From: Heligmosomoides polygyrus polygyrus
Taxonomy: Eukaryota > Nematoda > Chromadorea > Rhabditida > Heligmosomidae
Length of the DNA stretch: 64,000 nucleotides
NCBI GenBank assembly: GCA_947396885.1
Contig: OX377201.1
Span: 3,577,879-3,641,878 of the forward strand
Direction of reading: 5' to 3'
Position 1 is the stretch's first letter, and every line of letters begins with the position of its first letter. This document shows, piece by piece, positions 11,598 through 22,147 of the stretch. A program made the translations under genes and the position numbers. The notes beneath the pieces are model-generated. The model ran no database searches. It was not told the DNA's origin and saw only the letters and a program-made list of their open reading frames with translations.

Positions 11598-11765
11598 ATT
11601 TGGAGCAACTTGAATGCATATAATGACTTGCGATGGCCAGCCAATGAACAAGTCAGTGCTCCCTCATTACCAGAAATTAATTGACCTCGAAAGAAGTAGA
11701 AGGCTTCGTTGGCCTACTCAATCCGAACCAAAAACCTGGACTTGGATGCAACGCGGCAGACGGCA
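11598..11765 (-). repeat. SINE fragment, middle part
   Basis: AATGACTTGCGATGGCCAGC and the following AACAAGTCAGTGCTCC match the SINE body. It is diverged and lacks both ends. Confidence 0.65.
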
Positions 11766-12494
11766 CCGGAACATGTCGCGAAGATGGGCAGCGTTGGAGG
11801 GTGGGAGCTGGCCAGCTAATCATAACTAAGCAATACACACACACCAGTCAATATGAGTGCCGACCGTAGGTTTCCTCTCTGAATGACACGCCCATTCAGT
11901 GCGACCTATTGCCTGACGCGCTCCCATCTCTCAATCCTGCCCACTTTCGCAACATGTGCCGCATTTACATTATCTTCTGGACTCGACTCATTTGCACTTA
12001 AACTGGAAACCTTTCAGTCAAACTGAGTATTTTAATTTTGAATACTTTTAGTTTACTACCGCTTCCTTTTAATTTCAAAACGGAGGTTTTTAACGATAAA
12101 TTGGGAAATTTGCTAGCAAAGTTATGTAGATATATGTATAGATTAAATAGACGTAGTCCGTTAAAATCAATCGATCATATTTTAAGCAAAATTCTACTAA
12201 AATTTGCCACCCCGCAGTGTTTTGAGAAAATTGACTACACCGTTTGAAAGGACGCAACATTCCTATCACCTAACTTCAAAAATATTTTTTGGTTTATTTT
12301 ATTGGTAGAAAACAAAGAATTTGCTATTATACGTAGATATTCCGCCACGCACTCCTCCTAAATGTACATTGAATAATAAATGAACAGCGCAATTGATGTT
12401 AACATGCGCATAAATCTACATACAGCAAAATCTGTCACAATAGAGAAAAGACGAAATGATTTTCCATTGCGTAGGCTTAGCTAAACACCACTTA
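11766..12494. other. Spacer, nothing recognised
   Basis: AT-rich; no supported feature. Confidence 0.5.
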
Positions 12495-13688
12495 CAATAC
12501 CGCTCAAATTCTTTGCAAAAAAGACGCTTTACGACGGATTAATCCGTCACAAAGCGTCGCATGGCCATAACTCTTTTCAATGTTATTTGTTTAAAATCTA
12601 ATTAAAACCATTAGATACTCCACATGTCGTATATCGCCTCTGTACAGTATTCACACTTCCTGCGGTCTATCAGTGATCACCCCGGATACGAGTGCCGCGG
12701 GAGGTCGCAAGGGCAGCGGGCGGCCCGCCGCCGTGTCCGCACTCGGGCCGAAGCGCAGCCCCAAACTTGTTTCGGCGGCCGAAGAGGAGAAAATGGTTTT
12801 CAGCTTGAATACGGATAATATTACATCTGTGGAAAGCTCGCAACGAGCTGAGAAATGGTGTCCAGGTGATTTTTCGAATAAACTCATCCATAAAGAGGCA
12901 AGCGATTGAAACAAATTTTTTTGTTGTTTTCGTCAAACTTTGGCCGCATAGAAATCTACTTTGAACGGCCAAAACCTTTTCGTTCTTTTTAGATTCGAAT
13001 GTGCTTGTGCTCCACTGTAGACCACAAAAAAACACGGCTTTTGTACTTATCCTGTACAAGAACAACCGAAGTTCAAAGACAGGAGAAATACTACACCGCA
13101 GATTGAGATTGGACCAACCCCTTATTGGAAAAAAGAAAATCATCTAGTCATTTCTGTCTATTTCTCAAAGCCATATTGCAGGTTTTTTAAAGGCCATCGT
13201 TGCCACAATGAAATAGTAGAATACTGTCTTCTGTAGCAGGCTAATAGTTGGGTAATTCTTAACTGGATCTTAGGTTTCCGCGCGTTTGCGCTTATCTGAA
13301 ATCGGGCCTATGTTATTCAAACTTGGCACTATTTACTACCACAATGACACATGATGCGTAACAAATACAGATCTGCTAAAACAATAGAGGATTTCTGAGT
13401 TTCGATGAACCTCGTTAACGGAAAGCCTTAGGGACATGCCACTGGGGATCTCGGAGGGGTCGTAAATCAATTAACGGAGCCGAGGAAGCAAAAGCTTCAC
13501 AACTAGGTCACTGCGCAATCGTTTTAGATGACATTTAGATCGCTGGATAGAAAATGAGACTAGGCTTCTAATGGTGTTAATTAGATTTTAAACAGATAAC
13601 TTTGAAAAGAGTTATGGCAATGCGACGCTTTGTGACGGATTAATCTGTCGCAAAGCATCTTTTTTTGCAAAGAATTTGAGCGGTATTG
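12495..13688. mobile_element. Long-TIR element with TA target (1194 bp)
   Basis: The ends CAATACCGCTCAAATTC (left) and its complement (right, ending 13688) are flanked by TA at 12493-12494 and 13689-13690. The inverted repeats run about 118 bp (12495-12612 against about 13570-13688), including a GACGGATTAATCCGTC inner palindrome. TA target and long repeats suggest a Tc1/mariner-type non-autonomous element. The interior holds an exon-like GC-rich block at 12674-12865 and no transposase. Confidence 0.78.
12674..12865 (+). pseudogene. Exon-like segment inside a TIR element, possibly captured
   Basis: The segment follows GTCTATCAG (acceptor-like) and ends before GTGATT (donor-like). It encodes 64 residues, starting ITPDTSAAGG, with a basic Gly/Ala/Pro-rich first half and SVESSQRAEKWCPG at the end. 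Third positions in the first half are strongly G/C, unlike the AT-rich element around it. No family is recognised. Its position between the inverted repeats (12495-12612 and 13570-13688) suggests a host exon carried by the element; alternatively the element repeats could have inserted around a native exon. Confidence 0.35.
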
Positions 13689-14446
13689 TATACTATCAAA
13701 CGGTTACAACGTGTTGGGCATAGGAACGTTCTTTGTAACAAATCGTTTTAGACTGGAGCTGTTTTTCCAATGAGATGGCCATTTTACACACATTAAAAAG
13801 TTGTTCATGTTTTTAGGGGTCTAATAGGATATTAACCCAAAGTTGTCCTAAAAATGAATTTGATTTTTTAATTCTATAGTGATTGCAGTGATGAACGTGC
13901 GTCAACTTTCCTTGAACAGCATTCAACATAATGGAAAAAGCGTTTAGATTACAGTGACAATTGTCCTGTTTACAATGAAAATGGCATGTGTATATTATAA
14001 TTCTATGAAAGGTCTTTAAACAAGGTGTTACTTTATGACCATGGGCGAAAGAGTCTGCTTACATGGAAATTGAATTACTGAAATCTTTTTTATTTCATGA
14101 CTAGTCGCAGATGCGATGAAATGCTCTATTTTAACCATGCAAATCAACCCATTGATACCCCGTAGACCGTGCTGGTCCTATCACCGTGGCGGTGACGGAT
14201 CGGGGAGTTCGCCGCTTCGTCACTTCTCGTCCTCCTGTCCGCCTCGCCCACTGCGACCCCCCCCCCCCCCCCCACTCTTCCGGCGGAATCCCCATTGTCT
14301 AGAGGTCAGGAGGCCTGAGTCATTAAGGTAAGGTACCTGGAATTTACTTCACTTTTAGTTCGTTACTAAGTGCGTTACTAGTTCACTCCGGGAAGGGGGG
14401 CCTAGAGCAAAGAATCTCACTGCCTAGCCCTCTCACATGTGTTTTA
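13689..14446. other. Spacer with a poly-C run
   Basis: No gene was recognised. A run of 17 C lies at about 14257-14273. Confidence 0.5.
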
Positions 14447-15602
14447 TTAGGTTGTCCCGGTACTTGTGAAGCAAAGGGCCCGTGGTGCCGTGGGATTACC
14501 GGGAAACATGTTAATGCGACGAACCCACGGCACCACGAGGCCGGTAGTTCTGAAGCATCCGTCCTCGGGTGCCGTGGGTTGCCGCGTTTCCGTTGCCGTT
14601 GCCGCGTTAACCTGTTTCCCGACAGCCCCACGGCATCACGGGCCCTCTGCTTCATAAGTACCGGTTGTCCCATAAGTCCCCGCCGTTTTTTCAACGATTC
14701 ACTGCAGATTTCGCCGGCGGTCTCTTGCATAGCGCTGCATAGCTTTCGAAAGAGAATGATTTGCTCTATCAGAATATGTATTGCATTACTTTTTTCATCA
14801 TGGATTTTGTCAATTTTTAGGTCGTTGAAGTGAAAAGTGAAAAAGTGCCCATTTGCGCACTTGTTCTCTCCGCTTAGGTTTGTAATTTTTTGTGCAGTTT
14901 TATATAGCACTTGGAAGACAATATTCTGTACTACAAGAATATGTGTTGGTCCTATTTTCTCACTTGCCCTTTATTGATTTTTGGTCCATCAAATTGGGAA
15001 TTCCGACTTTTCCGTCCGAATTTTTACCGACAGCTCGGTTCTGTGGTTGGACTTTTTTGCTTGCTGTCATATGTCGCTTGGAAGAGGATGTCTTGCTCAG
15101 TAAGAATCTGTGTTGCGTTTATTGGCTCACGCTGATTTCTGTCGAATATCAACAACTGAAGAAGGAGAAGGAGTTGTTGGTGAAGACGATTTTTCTCTTT
15201 TTGGCATTTTGTTGATATTCAATAGAAATCAATAAACGGGACACATATTCTTATAGAGCAAGACATTCTCTTTCGAAAGACATGCAACGCCAACCCAAAA
15301 AGTCCAACCACAGAGTTCTTGTAGTACAGAACATTGTCTCCCAAATGTTCGAAAAAACTGCGCAAAAAATTACAAACCTAAGCGGAGAGAACAAGTGCGC
15401 AAATGGCTACTTTTTCACTTTTTCACTTTTCACTTCAACGACCTAAAAATTGACAAAATTCATGATGAAGAAAAAAGTGCAATACATGTTCTAGTAGAGC
15501 AAATCATTCTCTTTCGAAAGCTATGCAGCGCTATGCAAGAGACCGCCGGCGAAATCTGCAGTGAATCCTTGAAAAAACGGCGAAGACTTGTGGGACACCT
15601 AA
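14447..15602. mobile_element. Mariner-type fold-back element, interrupted
   Basis: Same family as 5050-6107: it begins TTAGGTTGTCCC and ends GGGACACCTAA, with TA at 14445-14446 and 15603-15604. The arms are inverted copies of each other. A separate 204-bp MITE (14459-14662) has inserted 12 bp from the left end. Without it, the element would be about 943 bp. Confidence 0.87.
14459..14662. mobile_element. Mutator-like MITE with 9-bp target duplication
   Basis: Terminal inverted repeats of about 35 bp begin GGTACTTGTGAAGCA on the left; the right-end complement begins GGTACTTATGAAGCA. The element is flanked by perfect 9-bp direct repeats GGTTGTCCC (14450-14458 and 14663-14671), which are the interrupted mariner terminus. 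A 9-bp duplication and long TIRs are typical of Mutator-like elements. The GC-rich interior has repeated CCGTGGG and GTTGCCG words and no ORF. Confidence 0.85.
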
Positions 15603-15604
15603 TA

Positions 15605-16145
15605 TTTTATTTATTTGTCCATTCTCTTGTTTTTACATACATCATTGCGTACATTTTTCTGTATAATAATCTTTAGTACATATTTTCATTGACAGGCGAT
15701 TAGTGTAGCCGTCTCTTCTTGAAATGTACGATATCGGGATTGTTGTGCTATTTTCAATCCCACCGAATGCAACATGACTACCCAGTTTTGATAGACCACA
15801 AAACAGCAACTAGCGCAGTGTTATCCTGATCATACTGTAGCTATAAAGTAGTATAATACCTGTTCTATGATCTCCCCAACGCTCACACTACTGCAGTGCT
15901 CATCCTTCGTTGCAGCGGTTACTTTGGTTGCCCTAAATTGAATCTGCATGTAAAAACAATGGGGAAGCAAATAAATAACGATAGGACAAAAGAAAGGGTT
16001 ACATGCTATTAAGCTGTAGTAGGGGAAGTATCCCCCACTTGTTCAATTTTTTAAAATTTATTTCTCTCGTTCCATACGAACAACGAACACATACACCATT
16101 ATTATTATATTTACAATATATTGCCATTTGTCGGGTAATTGTAGA
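15605..16145. other. Spacer, nothing recognised
   Basis: No supported feature. Confidence 0.5.
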
Positions 16146-17170
16146 TCCGGCGGAAAGTCGTTGGATACACCGCCCTCAGAAAGGGGTGGGGCGAGGGGGC
16201 GCCGAGGACAAAATGTCCGGGTCCCTGTCTTCACATAGAGGCATCGCATTTCTAATCACTTCCCTTGGCCCTTTATTCTGAACTATTTAGAGGAAAAGTT
16301 TTCAGATGCAGCTCCAAGGTTTTCTTCAAGTCCCGCCACATTACTCAGTACTAAGGCGTCGTCCACATTTTCCGTGAAGTACATCAACATCTTAGCGAGA
16401 TATGTCATGACAACAAGGCGACCATCCACTAGAAAGTTCTTCAAGACAAGAAACATTGTCTGATCCTTGGAAACAGAGGACGGTGAGCCGGTTTTGCGCA
16501 CAATTACGGATAAGCCTTCAATGTAGAACTCCTGACCGGAATCACCCATAGTCTCTAGTTGAGGCGAAAATCTAAAGGATTGTTGTGAAAACTGAAAGAA
16601 TCTGGAGAGAAGGGCGACGTTCTCCTTTCCTCAACTGCCTCCATAACCGAACCGACTGGAAAATAACTTCAGAGTCCCGCGAGATGCGCTTCTCAATCGT
16701 CTCCTATCACCTGTTAGGTTTTTGGACGACGTCACGCCAATTAATGACGGTTTCGCGAGCAGCAAGGGGGGGGGGGGGCAGTCGTTCGGTACACCGTGCG
16801 GCCCGCCGCCCACTTCCCGCCCTGCCCGCCCTGCCCGCCCCGCCCTATTTGAACAAGTTTGCTGCGCGCGAGACCGTCGTTAATTGGCATGACGTCGTCC
16901 AAAAACCTAACACTGATAGGAGACGATTGGTAAACGCATCTTGGGAGACTCTGAAGTCATTTTCCAGTCGGTTCGGTTATGGAGACAGATGAAGAAAGAA
17001 GAACGTTGCTCTTCTCTCTAGATTCCTTCGATTTTCGCCACAACTCTTTAAATTTTCGCCTCAAAGGCGTTGCCTCCATATGAAGGCAGTGACCCGGACA
17101 TCTTGTCCCCGGCGCGCCCTTCGCCCCACCCCTTTCTGAGGGCGGTGTATCCAACGGCTCTCCGCCGGCA
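16146..17170. mobile_element. Fold-back element with an insert in one arm
   Basis: The outer arms pair 16146-16248 with 17063-17170 (TTGGATACACCGCCCTCAG against CTGAGGGCGGTGTATCCAA). The inner arms pair 16559-16765 with 16858-17062 (AGGAGACGATTG words and GACGTCGTCCAAAAACCTAA). The two pairs are contiguous in the right arm but separated by about 310 bp in the left arm (16249-16558). That insert holds an 88-codon open frame. The axis region is C/G-rich. Confidence 0.8.
16283..16549 (-). CDS. Unrecognised 88-aa ORF inside a fold-back arm
   Basis: A complete minus-strand frame runs from ATG (16549) to TAG (16283). It follows CGCCTCAACTAG, an acceptor-like context a few bases upstream of the ATG. 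The residues look like a real globular protein piece, with GQEFYIEGLSVIVRK, then FLVLKNFLVDGRLVVM and YLAKMLMYF. I do not recognise the family. The frame fills almost exactly the 310-bp insert that interrupts one arm of the surrounding inverted repeat, so it may be a captured gene fragment. It could instead be an exon of the minus-strand gene further right. Confidence 0.4.
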   Translation of the reverse strand: MGDSGQEFYIEGLSVIVRKTGSPSSVSKDQTMFLVLKNFLVDGRLVVMTYLAKMLMYFTENVDDALVLSNVAGLEENLGAASENFSSK

Positions 17171-17425
17171 GCAAGGTGTACCGAACGACTGCCCCCCCCC
17201 CCTCACACACACACACACAAGTCTTCACTTACTTACCAGGGAACGTCTCAAGCGTATGTCTTAGCGGTGAGAAGTAATGCCATTGCAAGAATCTACGCCT
17301 TCTAAGTAGTAGGAAATTATGAATCTTTTCTGCTTAGCTCTTAAACAAAGCCCACAAAGCTTACTGAAAGCTTACTATGGGATTCCAGCGTCACGGTTTA
17401 CACACGTGCTATGTGTCTTGTGTGC

Positions 17426-18025
17426 TCATTTAAGGCGGGAAACGGTATTTTGCGGCATGTCGCCATGCCGCGATGAAGCTTGCGGCTTTTGATAGCGGCG
17501 AGATGCCGCTGGGCGGTTACTATACGCGCTGCGTACTTTAGCGGATGGTGCGAAACTGTGCGGAATTTTAATTCCATTAGTTTTCGTGTAGTTTTCGATC
17601 CAGTAGCAGTTTTTTATGTTTAAGTATGAGTAATGATGATTCTGTATTAGATAACTCAAATATGGGCTAGTTAAAGAAGTACGGGACAATCTCACGTACC
17701 GTCTATATCGTCGTCCGTATGGAAAGCTACCGCCTTGATAGCCACCACCTTGGTACGGACCACCTTGGTAGGGCGGCATCTGGGGTGGTCCCATTCCACC
17801 CGCGTATGACGGCCCCATTGGTGGCCCACCTCCGCCATAACCAGGATTCATCATGGGTGGAGGCCCACCGCCCACAACGGTGGCACTGGAGATGCTGGTC
17901 GCGGACGCCGTTGCGGCCGCTGCACACGGTGGCGGTGCGCATATGCAGGTTGGATGAGGAGCGAACCCATTCAGAAGATCGAAGAGTATAGGCCTCGCCG
18001 ATGGCGGGTAGGCCAGCACGATGAG
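17426..18025 (-). CDS. Gly/Pro-rich secreted-type protein gene (5' exon missing)
   Basis: Two exons are seen. The first runs 18025-17700 after the acceptor CTCTTTTCAG. It encodes a hydrophobic start (LIVLAYPPSARPILFDLLNG), then a Gly/Pro-rich tract with PPMGPSYAGGMGPPQMPP and YQGG repeats, ending GRRYRR at a GTACGT donor. The second runs 17555-17426 after CCGCACAG; it is basic and Ser/Arg-rich, with TGA at 17426-17428. The 144-nt intron is a multiple of three and stop-free, so an unspliced frame is also open. The hydrophobic start and the FDLLNG word resemble the first exon of the ground-like genes at 42.8 and 52.8 kb (signal peptide then WDLL), but no ground-like domain was found downstream. 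It is probably a secreted cuticle-type protein. The first exon with the ATG was not located. Confidence 0.5.
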   Translation of the reverse strand, partial: LIVLAYPPSARPILFDLLNGFAPHPTCICAPPPCAAAATASATSISSATVVGGGPPPMMNPGYGGGGPPMGPSYAGGMGPPQMPPYQGGPYQGGGYQGGSFPYGRRYRRYVRLSRTSLTSPYLSYLIQNHHYSYLNIKNCYWIENYTKTNGIKIPHSFAPSAKVRSAYSNRPAASRRYQKPQASSRHGDMPQNTVSRLK

Positions 18026-18380
18026 CTGAAAAGAGCGGTTTTCTGAAGGAATTTTAGTCAATATCAACGGCCGGTCAGCGTCAATATTGCTGGCAGGATT
18101 AGTTATTCTAAAATACTCTAAATCTGATCGTATAGAGCAATCTCAAGAATTTTCCAACTGTAAGTAGGAGGTGTCCCAAAATATTTACGCTGTTAGTTAC
18201 GATAAAGTTTCTGACAAATCTTAAACAGGAAGAGAGCTGGATTTTCGTTTCACTCTGATTCCATGATTGCGCTGCAATGTTTAACCGATTGATGATGGAA
18301 ATGCAGCTTGAGGATAAATAATGTGAAAAGGTCGTTGCTGATCCACTGCTACGCATGCTATATTCAGATGACGTTGTGGG

Positions 18381-18430
18381 GAGAAGGCAAGATGAACTGA
18401 GCTCGCGAGCTCAGTTCATCTTGCCTTCTC
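18381..18430. repeat. Perfect 50-bp palindrome
   Basis: Two 25-base arms starting GAGAAGGCAAGATGAAC are perfect inverted complements with no spacer; the axis is at 18405/18406. The centre GAGCTCGCGAGCTC is itself self-complementary, and GAGCTCGCG recurs at 18436. Confidence 0.95.
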
Positions 18431-18529
18431 GAAATGAGCTCGCGCAACGAAGAATTGACAAGACGATGCTCGCAGTGACACGATTCACGAAAGTGAGTAA
18501 AGGCTTCCGAAATTGCGACGTTCGAAGGT

Positions 18530-19049
18530 CATAGACGTTGTCGTATGGATCAAGTCGTCGAAAATTAGATGGCCGGCAGCAAAATACGCTTCGAAGGCAC
18601 CCGCTCGACGACACCGGTTACCGACTGGACTCCAAGAGAACTCCAAGTATACCAAGAGAACACCAGGGGCCGGATTCATCAACGACTTATAGCGATTTAA
18701 TGGAGAAATGCAGCCAAAATTTCTGATAACGCGGCTTCTCAACAAGCGAGTGGCGAAATGTTTCACCGCATCGCTTGAGAAGCCGTGCTATCAGGGATTT
18801 TGGCTGTATTTTCGGCTTAAATTGCTGTTTGCTAATGTCAATTGCCAATGTCATTGATGAATCCGGCTCCAGGACGCCCACCAACGCGTTGGTCGGACTT
18901 CTTCGTAAAAGCCTTCAACGGACGACATGGCGGACGCTCATCGGGTCCCTCGAGCGACGAGGATCCATTGGAGCACTCTGGCACGCGACAAGGACGAATG
19001 ACGGCGTCGCAAGCGCCCGCTCAAGAAACGCAAGAAAAACCGGACGATA
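18530..19049 (+). pseudogene. RTE-type LINE ORF C-terminal fragment, interrupted
   Basis: Plus-strand frames carry SKIRWP (18530s) and, after an inserted MITE, GRPPTRWSDFF followed by degenerate KAFN and an RTHW/RDRD-like region. This is the conserved C-terminal block of RTE-type elements (KRTPGRPPTRW and HWTTLARDRDEW). A CCNGG-family element (18668-18868) splits it exactly between the KRT and PGRPP codons. Frames are shifted and there is no RT domain. Confidence 0.7.
18668..18868. mobile_element. CCNGG-family TIR element inside an RTE fragment
   Basis: The left end GGCCGGATTCATCAACGAC and the right-end complement AGCCGGATTCATCAATGAC are flanked by CCAGG direct repeats (18663-18667 and 18869-18873). 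The interior is palindromic (GCGGCTTCTCAA against TTGAGAAGCCG). Removing it restores the RTE reading found uninterrupted near 39270. Confidence 0.88.
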
Positions 19050-19537
19050 AGTGATACAGGTAAAAACAGGTTACAATGTTACGCCGAGAAAATGGTAAGA
19101 ATTTTAGCCCTCCCGGTCGGAGGGAGCACCGCTAGAAAAGCGAAACAAACACTCAGGGAGCCTCACCTCCCGCTTATAAAATTCCAAGGAATGTCCTCCC
19201 GTTCGTTAGGTCAAAATGTCGCCTTTGTTAGAGAAAACATCCGCTTTTAATTTTCCCGCTGTTGTGAAGAAATCTGAATAAAGCGCCCTTTCGGACTAAC
19301 ATTGATCCGAATTTGTAGCTCTTCCAACAGTTCCGTTTTTTGCACAGTGTGAATTTGACTCCGGAAAATTTTATGAGTCCTTTTTGCAGACGACAGATTT
19401 GAAGCATGGCCTCCACTGTTACACGTTCTCAGAATCTTCAAACTTCTACGTTGCCCGTAAAGAAGAAAATGACTCAAAACTAGCGGTCGTGAATGTATTC
19501 AGAAGGTGTTTTTCGAGCCACACTACACACAAAAAGA
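19050..19537. other. Spacer, nothing recognised
   Basis: No supported feature. Confidence 0.5.
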
Positions 19538-19835
19538 TTATAAGGATAAAGGACGGTGTTAACCAATCCCTCTTAGGATACGCCAGATACTCTCGTTCTG
19601 CAGTAAGTCGCGGAGTCGATTTGAATGCGTGCTTGGTCTATACAATGACTTGTGGTGGCCAGCCGATGGACAACTCACTGTTTTTGCTTCCCAGGCAACT
19701 CTGGTACCAATTTATCGATTCCGGTGGGATGGAAAGACTTATTGACCTGAGAGGCAAACCCGAACCAGAAATCTGGAATCGGGTGCAAACGACAGTCGGT
19801 GCCTCTTCCGACTGCACTACCACGCGGCAACAAAC
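19538..19835 (-). repeat. SINE copy
   Basis: Nearly full length and moderately diverged: tail near 19538 (AAGGATAAAGGACGG), head near 19830 (CTCTTCCGACTGCACTACC). Confidence 0.8.
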
Positions 19836-20335
19836 CTTATATACAGCATTACATATCAAAAGGAAAGAGGAAGCTTCCACAATGACGAATGCCCTGTTGT
19901 GTTTGGAAACAAGTGAATAGCTAGTGAAAGTTGAAATAAATAAAAGTAAAGAACGTATGACGTGCTGAAAGTCCACCGTACCGAGAATAGAAAACCTGCC
20001 GCCATGCCGGAGTGTCGAAGACGTGGAACCACATGTACAAGTGGGCGTCTTTATACAACCATACCGGTATTTGTTTATGAAAACATTTTCATTTAGCGAA
20101 GAACACTCACCACTGGACATTTGTGACGCATCTCGTACGCCTCACGGAATTCGTGAGAAGCTGCGTAGATGTAGGAAAGCGACGCAGATTTAGAACAGGA
20201 GGTTCGATTTTCAAAAATCTGATTACATAAATCTTTTTGTACGTTTCAATCTAAGTGATCCAGTTCAAACAATATCCACAGCATCCTTCAGATTTCTAAT
20301 AATAGGATCACCTCTATCACTTGTCGTCCCGTTTA
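19836..20335. other. Spacer, nothing recognised
   Basis: No supported feature. Confidence 0.5.
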
Positions 20336-20640
20336 TCATCGACTTGCTCGAGCGGGTGCCAGCAGCGCCTCCATTCGTCCCTGTTGCGTGTCAGAGTGCT
20401 CCAGTGTATCCTGCTCGAGGGAAACGAAGTGCATCATATCGTTCGTCCAGAACTTTCGCCCACCAACCGTTGGTGGGCGTCCTGGTGTTCTCTTGACATC
20501 CCGCGGAATCCAGTCAGTGACGGCTCTGGTCCATCGGATGTCTGCGATGCGGATTACGTGGCAGGCCCACCTAATTTTCGACAACTTGGCCCACGCGACA
20601 GCGTGTCTGATCTTCGAATGTCGGCGAAGCTCTGAACTCC
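20336..20640 (-). pseudogene. RTE-type LINE C-terminal fragment
   Basis: The minus-strand frame reads SKIRWACHVIR, then WTRAVTDWIPRDVKRTPGRP, then a degenerate end. This is the RTE C-terminal block, here in a clean register up to PGRPPT. Confidence 0.75.
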
Positions 20641-20699
20641 CGAGGCCCTCTCTAACAAGGATAGGATAATTGTCGTTATTTAATCCATTTCAAGCAGGC

Positions 20700-20849
20700 G
20701 TGTGTAAAATGCAAGAATTCAAGCAAGCGCATGGGTTTCTGCTTTCATAAGCTTCTATATGAACTCACAAATTTTTAGTACCTTCAAAGTAACAAACTTA
20801 TCATTTTTTAAACGGTGTATACATTTTTTGAGACACCCTGTACATCACC
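20700..20849 (+). mobile_element. Single terminus of a Tc1-type element
   Basis: It ends TTTTTTGAGACACCCTG followed by TA (20850-20851). The inner ~130 bp (AGTACCTTCAAAG and similar words) match the right arm of the palindromic element at 54628-56949. The other end is missing here. Confidence 0.7.
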
Positions 20850-20897
20850 AGCTCTAGGGTTCTTCAGAACCTCCGCCTAACAGCAAGAATTAGATTA

Positions 20898-21190
20898 AGG
20901 ATATAAGGATAATGGTCGGCGTTAATCGATCCCTTTTGCAGAATGCGACACAAATTCTAATTTTACTCACTGTCGTGTAGGCAATTTGTATGCCTATTTG
21001 GCCATACAGTGACTTGCTGTGGCCAGTCGATAGAAAAGTCAACAATTTATCCTTCGCAGAACCAACTCACCGATCTTGTATCGCTGGAAGGCTTAGTTGG
21101 CCTAAATGGAAAATCCGAACCAGGAACCAGGAGTCGTGTGCTCCTGGCAGTCGGCGCCTCCTCCCACTACGTTACCACGCGCCTTCATCT
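20898..21190 (-). repeat. SINE copy, diverged
   Basis: Tail near 20898 (AAGGATATAAGGATAATGG), head near 21180. It carries many substitutions and short gaps. Confidence 0.75.
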
Positions 21191-21250
21191 TCGATGTCAT
21201 GTTTCAATTCTCTTTTAGATCGCCTAAGCATAGTAACAGAAGCGTTGCGT

Positions 21251-21505
21251 GAAAGTTTGGTCCTGCCCAGGTCATTCAAGGCCTATTCAGGCCTATTTCA
21301 CTCGGCAGATGTCGATGATTTGCTGCGAGACCTGTTCGAGAAGGAAAATTCACTGAATTGTTTATCGATGAATGTATAGTTCAGTGACCTCGCTTCCCAA
21401 ACAGGGCTCTTAGCAATTCATCGACATTTGCCGACGAGTGAAATAGGCCCGAAAGGCCACGACTGGCCTGGGCGGGACCAAACTTTCATTTTCTCCACGA
21501 CCTTT
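21251..21505. mobile_element. Small fold-back element
   Basis: Left GAAAGTTTGGTCCTGCCCAG pairs with right CTGGGCGGGACCAAACTTTC. Inner words such as GGCCTATTTCACTCG are also inverted. The arms are about 105 bp around a ~40-bp loop. Confidence 0.82.
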
Positions 21506-22142
21506 CGCGAAAGTGGAATGTGGGACGTATTCCTCAAAGAGTATAGTTAATGGCGAACTTCATCGCTTATTTCACTACCTTTACAGCAGATTCTTTGCGC
21601 AGGATTTAGCGGTGATGGATGAGTTATAGATGCCCACTCATCTATAAACATTTCCATCGATACTACCTTCTTTCTGATGCAAACGGCCTCGAGTTAGTCG
21701 CCCTACTTCTCTAGGGCGACTCCTTCCAGCGCTACGCCACTGAGAAGCAGTAGAGAAACGTTTCATGTTGTCAAGGCCTTCTACATCACTACCGCTAGAC
21801 GTTGTCTTCTGCGTATTCACTTCCGCGCGTCTGCATGCTGTACATGAACCGGTTTGCCTAACGTTACTGTTGTCTCCAGGTGAATGAGAGGCTTCGCTTG
21901 CTAGCCAATTACAAACACTATGACGAAGAAACTGGAGTGGAAGCATTCTTGTACCGCTTGAACAGGTGCCACTCCGATCGGAGGAGTGATGGCATGGTAA
22001 CATGGGTCAAAGCACAATACTGACCCGCGCTATTCTGCAAATACATAAATATCTACGTTTTTTTCAGCTGCGTTAGCTGAAAATGCTGAAATAGCGGATG
22101 GTTTGTGACATGGGATGACATGAGGCTAAGACCTTAACGAGG
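21506..22142 (-). other. Spacer with one unrecognised minus-strand open frame
   Basis: A 121-codon frame (21638-22003, minus) has varied composition, with SGSDVEGLDNMKRFS then QWRSAGRSRPREVGR, but no recognised domain and no clear splice sites. I cannot tell a host exon from chance; the rest is blank. Confidence 0.25.
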
Positions 22143-22147
22143 GTGTT

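Noticed and set aside
14383..14910. 175-aa minus-strand open frame
   Set aside because: It runs across the boundary of the nested MITE and the mariner fold-back; the same arm in other copies is not conserved as a protein.
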